A stretch of 64,000 nucleotides of DNA, taken from Lanius collurio (lineage: Eukaryota; Chordata; Aves; Passeriformes; Laniidae). The stretch spans positions 5,161,795 through 5,225,794 of the forward strand of contig JACBWW010000038.1 of the NCBI GenBank assembly GCA_020086605.1. The letters are read 5' to 3'. The translations under genes and the position numbers were made by a program. Shown piece by piece: positions 63,481 to 64,000 of this stretch. Position 1 is the stretch's first letter; each line of letters begins with the position of its first letter. The notes beneath the pieces are model-generated. The model did not search any database, was not told the origin of the DNA, and was given only the letters and a program-made list of their open reading frames with translations.

Positions 63481-63725
63481 GTAAACATTATTAACGTTCT
63501 TACCAATGTCTGTGTTAAGAGCACTGTTGTAAGGTGTTTTGAATCATGACAGTGTGCCCCAGGCAAACCATCTGTAGTTATGCCTATTGGAGCCCTCAGA
63601 GTTAGAGCTGGCTGGAATTACCCTCACCAGCTTCACATGGCCATCCACCTTCAGCTGTAGCACATCAGCTCCTGGAGGGTTTTTAAGCCCAGTCAGAAAG
63701 ATCAGTTAGGGGAGAGAAAAGAGAG

Positions 63726-63783
63726 GGCTGGGCTGNCTGGGCTGGGCTGGGCTGGGCTGGGCTGGGCTGGGCTGGGCTGGGCT
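63726..63783. repeat. GGCTG pentamer microsatellite with an ambiguous base
   Basis: About eleven to twelve GGCTG/GCTGG units lie in a row. The base at 63736 is N, so the assembly or reads were uncertain inside the array and the true length may differ. Confidence 0.97.
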
Positions 63784-64000
63784 CTCTGTACTTTGCTGTC
63801 TGGTTGTTTGGATTTCCTGCACTAACTTGGTTGCTGATTGCTGGATGGGTTTTGTTGCTCCCATTGTCATGACCCTGCTTGCCTGGATCGGGAGCATCAA
63901 GGACTGAAAAGTACTGAAAGATAAACTGTGCTAAATTAAAAAAGAATGGGGAAAGGAGAATAAAAAGACAGCACGGAATAGATAAAGAGGACTTGTGCTG

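Larger units (their letters stand above)
54921..64000. other. Upstream flank of GPAT3, no gene recognised
   Basis: AT-rich flank beyond the CpG island. It contains two protein-like minus-strand frames (56330-56630, 63285-63480), an A run (60663-60680), a CTCF-like motif (60956-60969), an AT-rich stretch (about 59150-59900) and the GGCTG microsatellite. In mammals ABRAXAS1 lies on this side of GPAT3, but none of its exons was recognised here. Confidence 0.55.

Overview
The window is vertebrate nuclear DNA, most likely from a bird. It holds one confidently identified gene, copies of CR1 LINE 3' ends (about 10.7, 27.0, 28.4 and 45.4 kb), and one LTR of a familiar avian ERVL-like type (about 43.85-44.42 kb). 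The identified gene is compact, about 22 kb with 12 coding exons. No prokaryotic organisation, tRNA, rRNA or CRISPR array was seen.

The central and right-central part (about 31.7-54.6 kb) is the minus-strand gene GPAT3 (AGPAT9), an ER glycerol-3-phosphate acyltransferase that makes lysophosphatidic acid at the start of glycerolipid synthesis. I resolved all 12 coding exons by hand. They join in frame with GT-AG introns to 445 codons plus a stop. The start codon lies in a CpG island at about 54.2-54.9 kb. The acyltransferase motifs are intact: NHTSPID (H231/D236), the WFERSE block and FPEG. A polyadenylation signal about 1 kb after the stop marks the likely 3' end.

The left third (about 0.74-31.7 kb) is AT-rich intergenic sequence downstream of GPAT3, with three CR1 fragments, short hairpins, small tandem duplications and stretches that look like conserved non-coding DNA. 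In mammals GPAT3 is followed by a long gene-poor interval toward NKX6-1, so this layout fits. At the extreme left edge (about 7-735) are two, perhaps three, minus-strand segments with splice signals and compatible reading phases. They could belong to an unrecognised gene that continues off the window, and they are the best lead for something undescribed.

The right flank (about 54.9-64 kb) holds no gene I can name. Two minus-strand reading frames (56.3-56.6 kb and 63.3-63.5 kb) look protein-like but lack proof. There is a CTCF-like motif at about 60.96 kb and a GGCTG pentamer microsatellite with one ambiguous base at about 63.7 kb.
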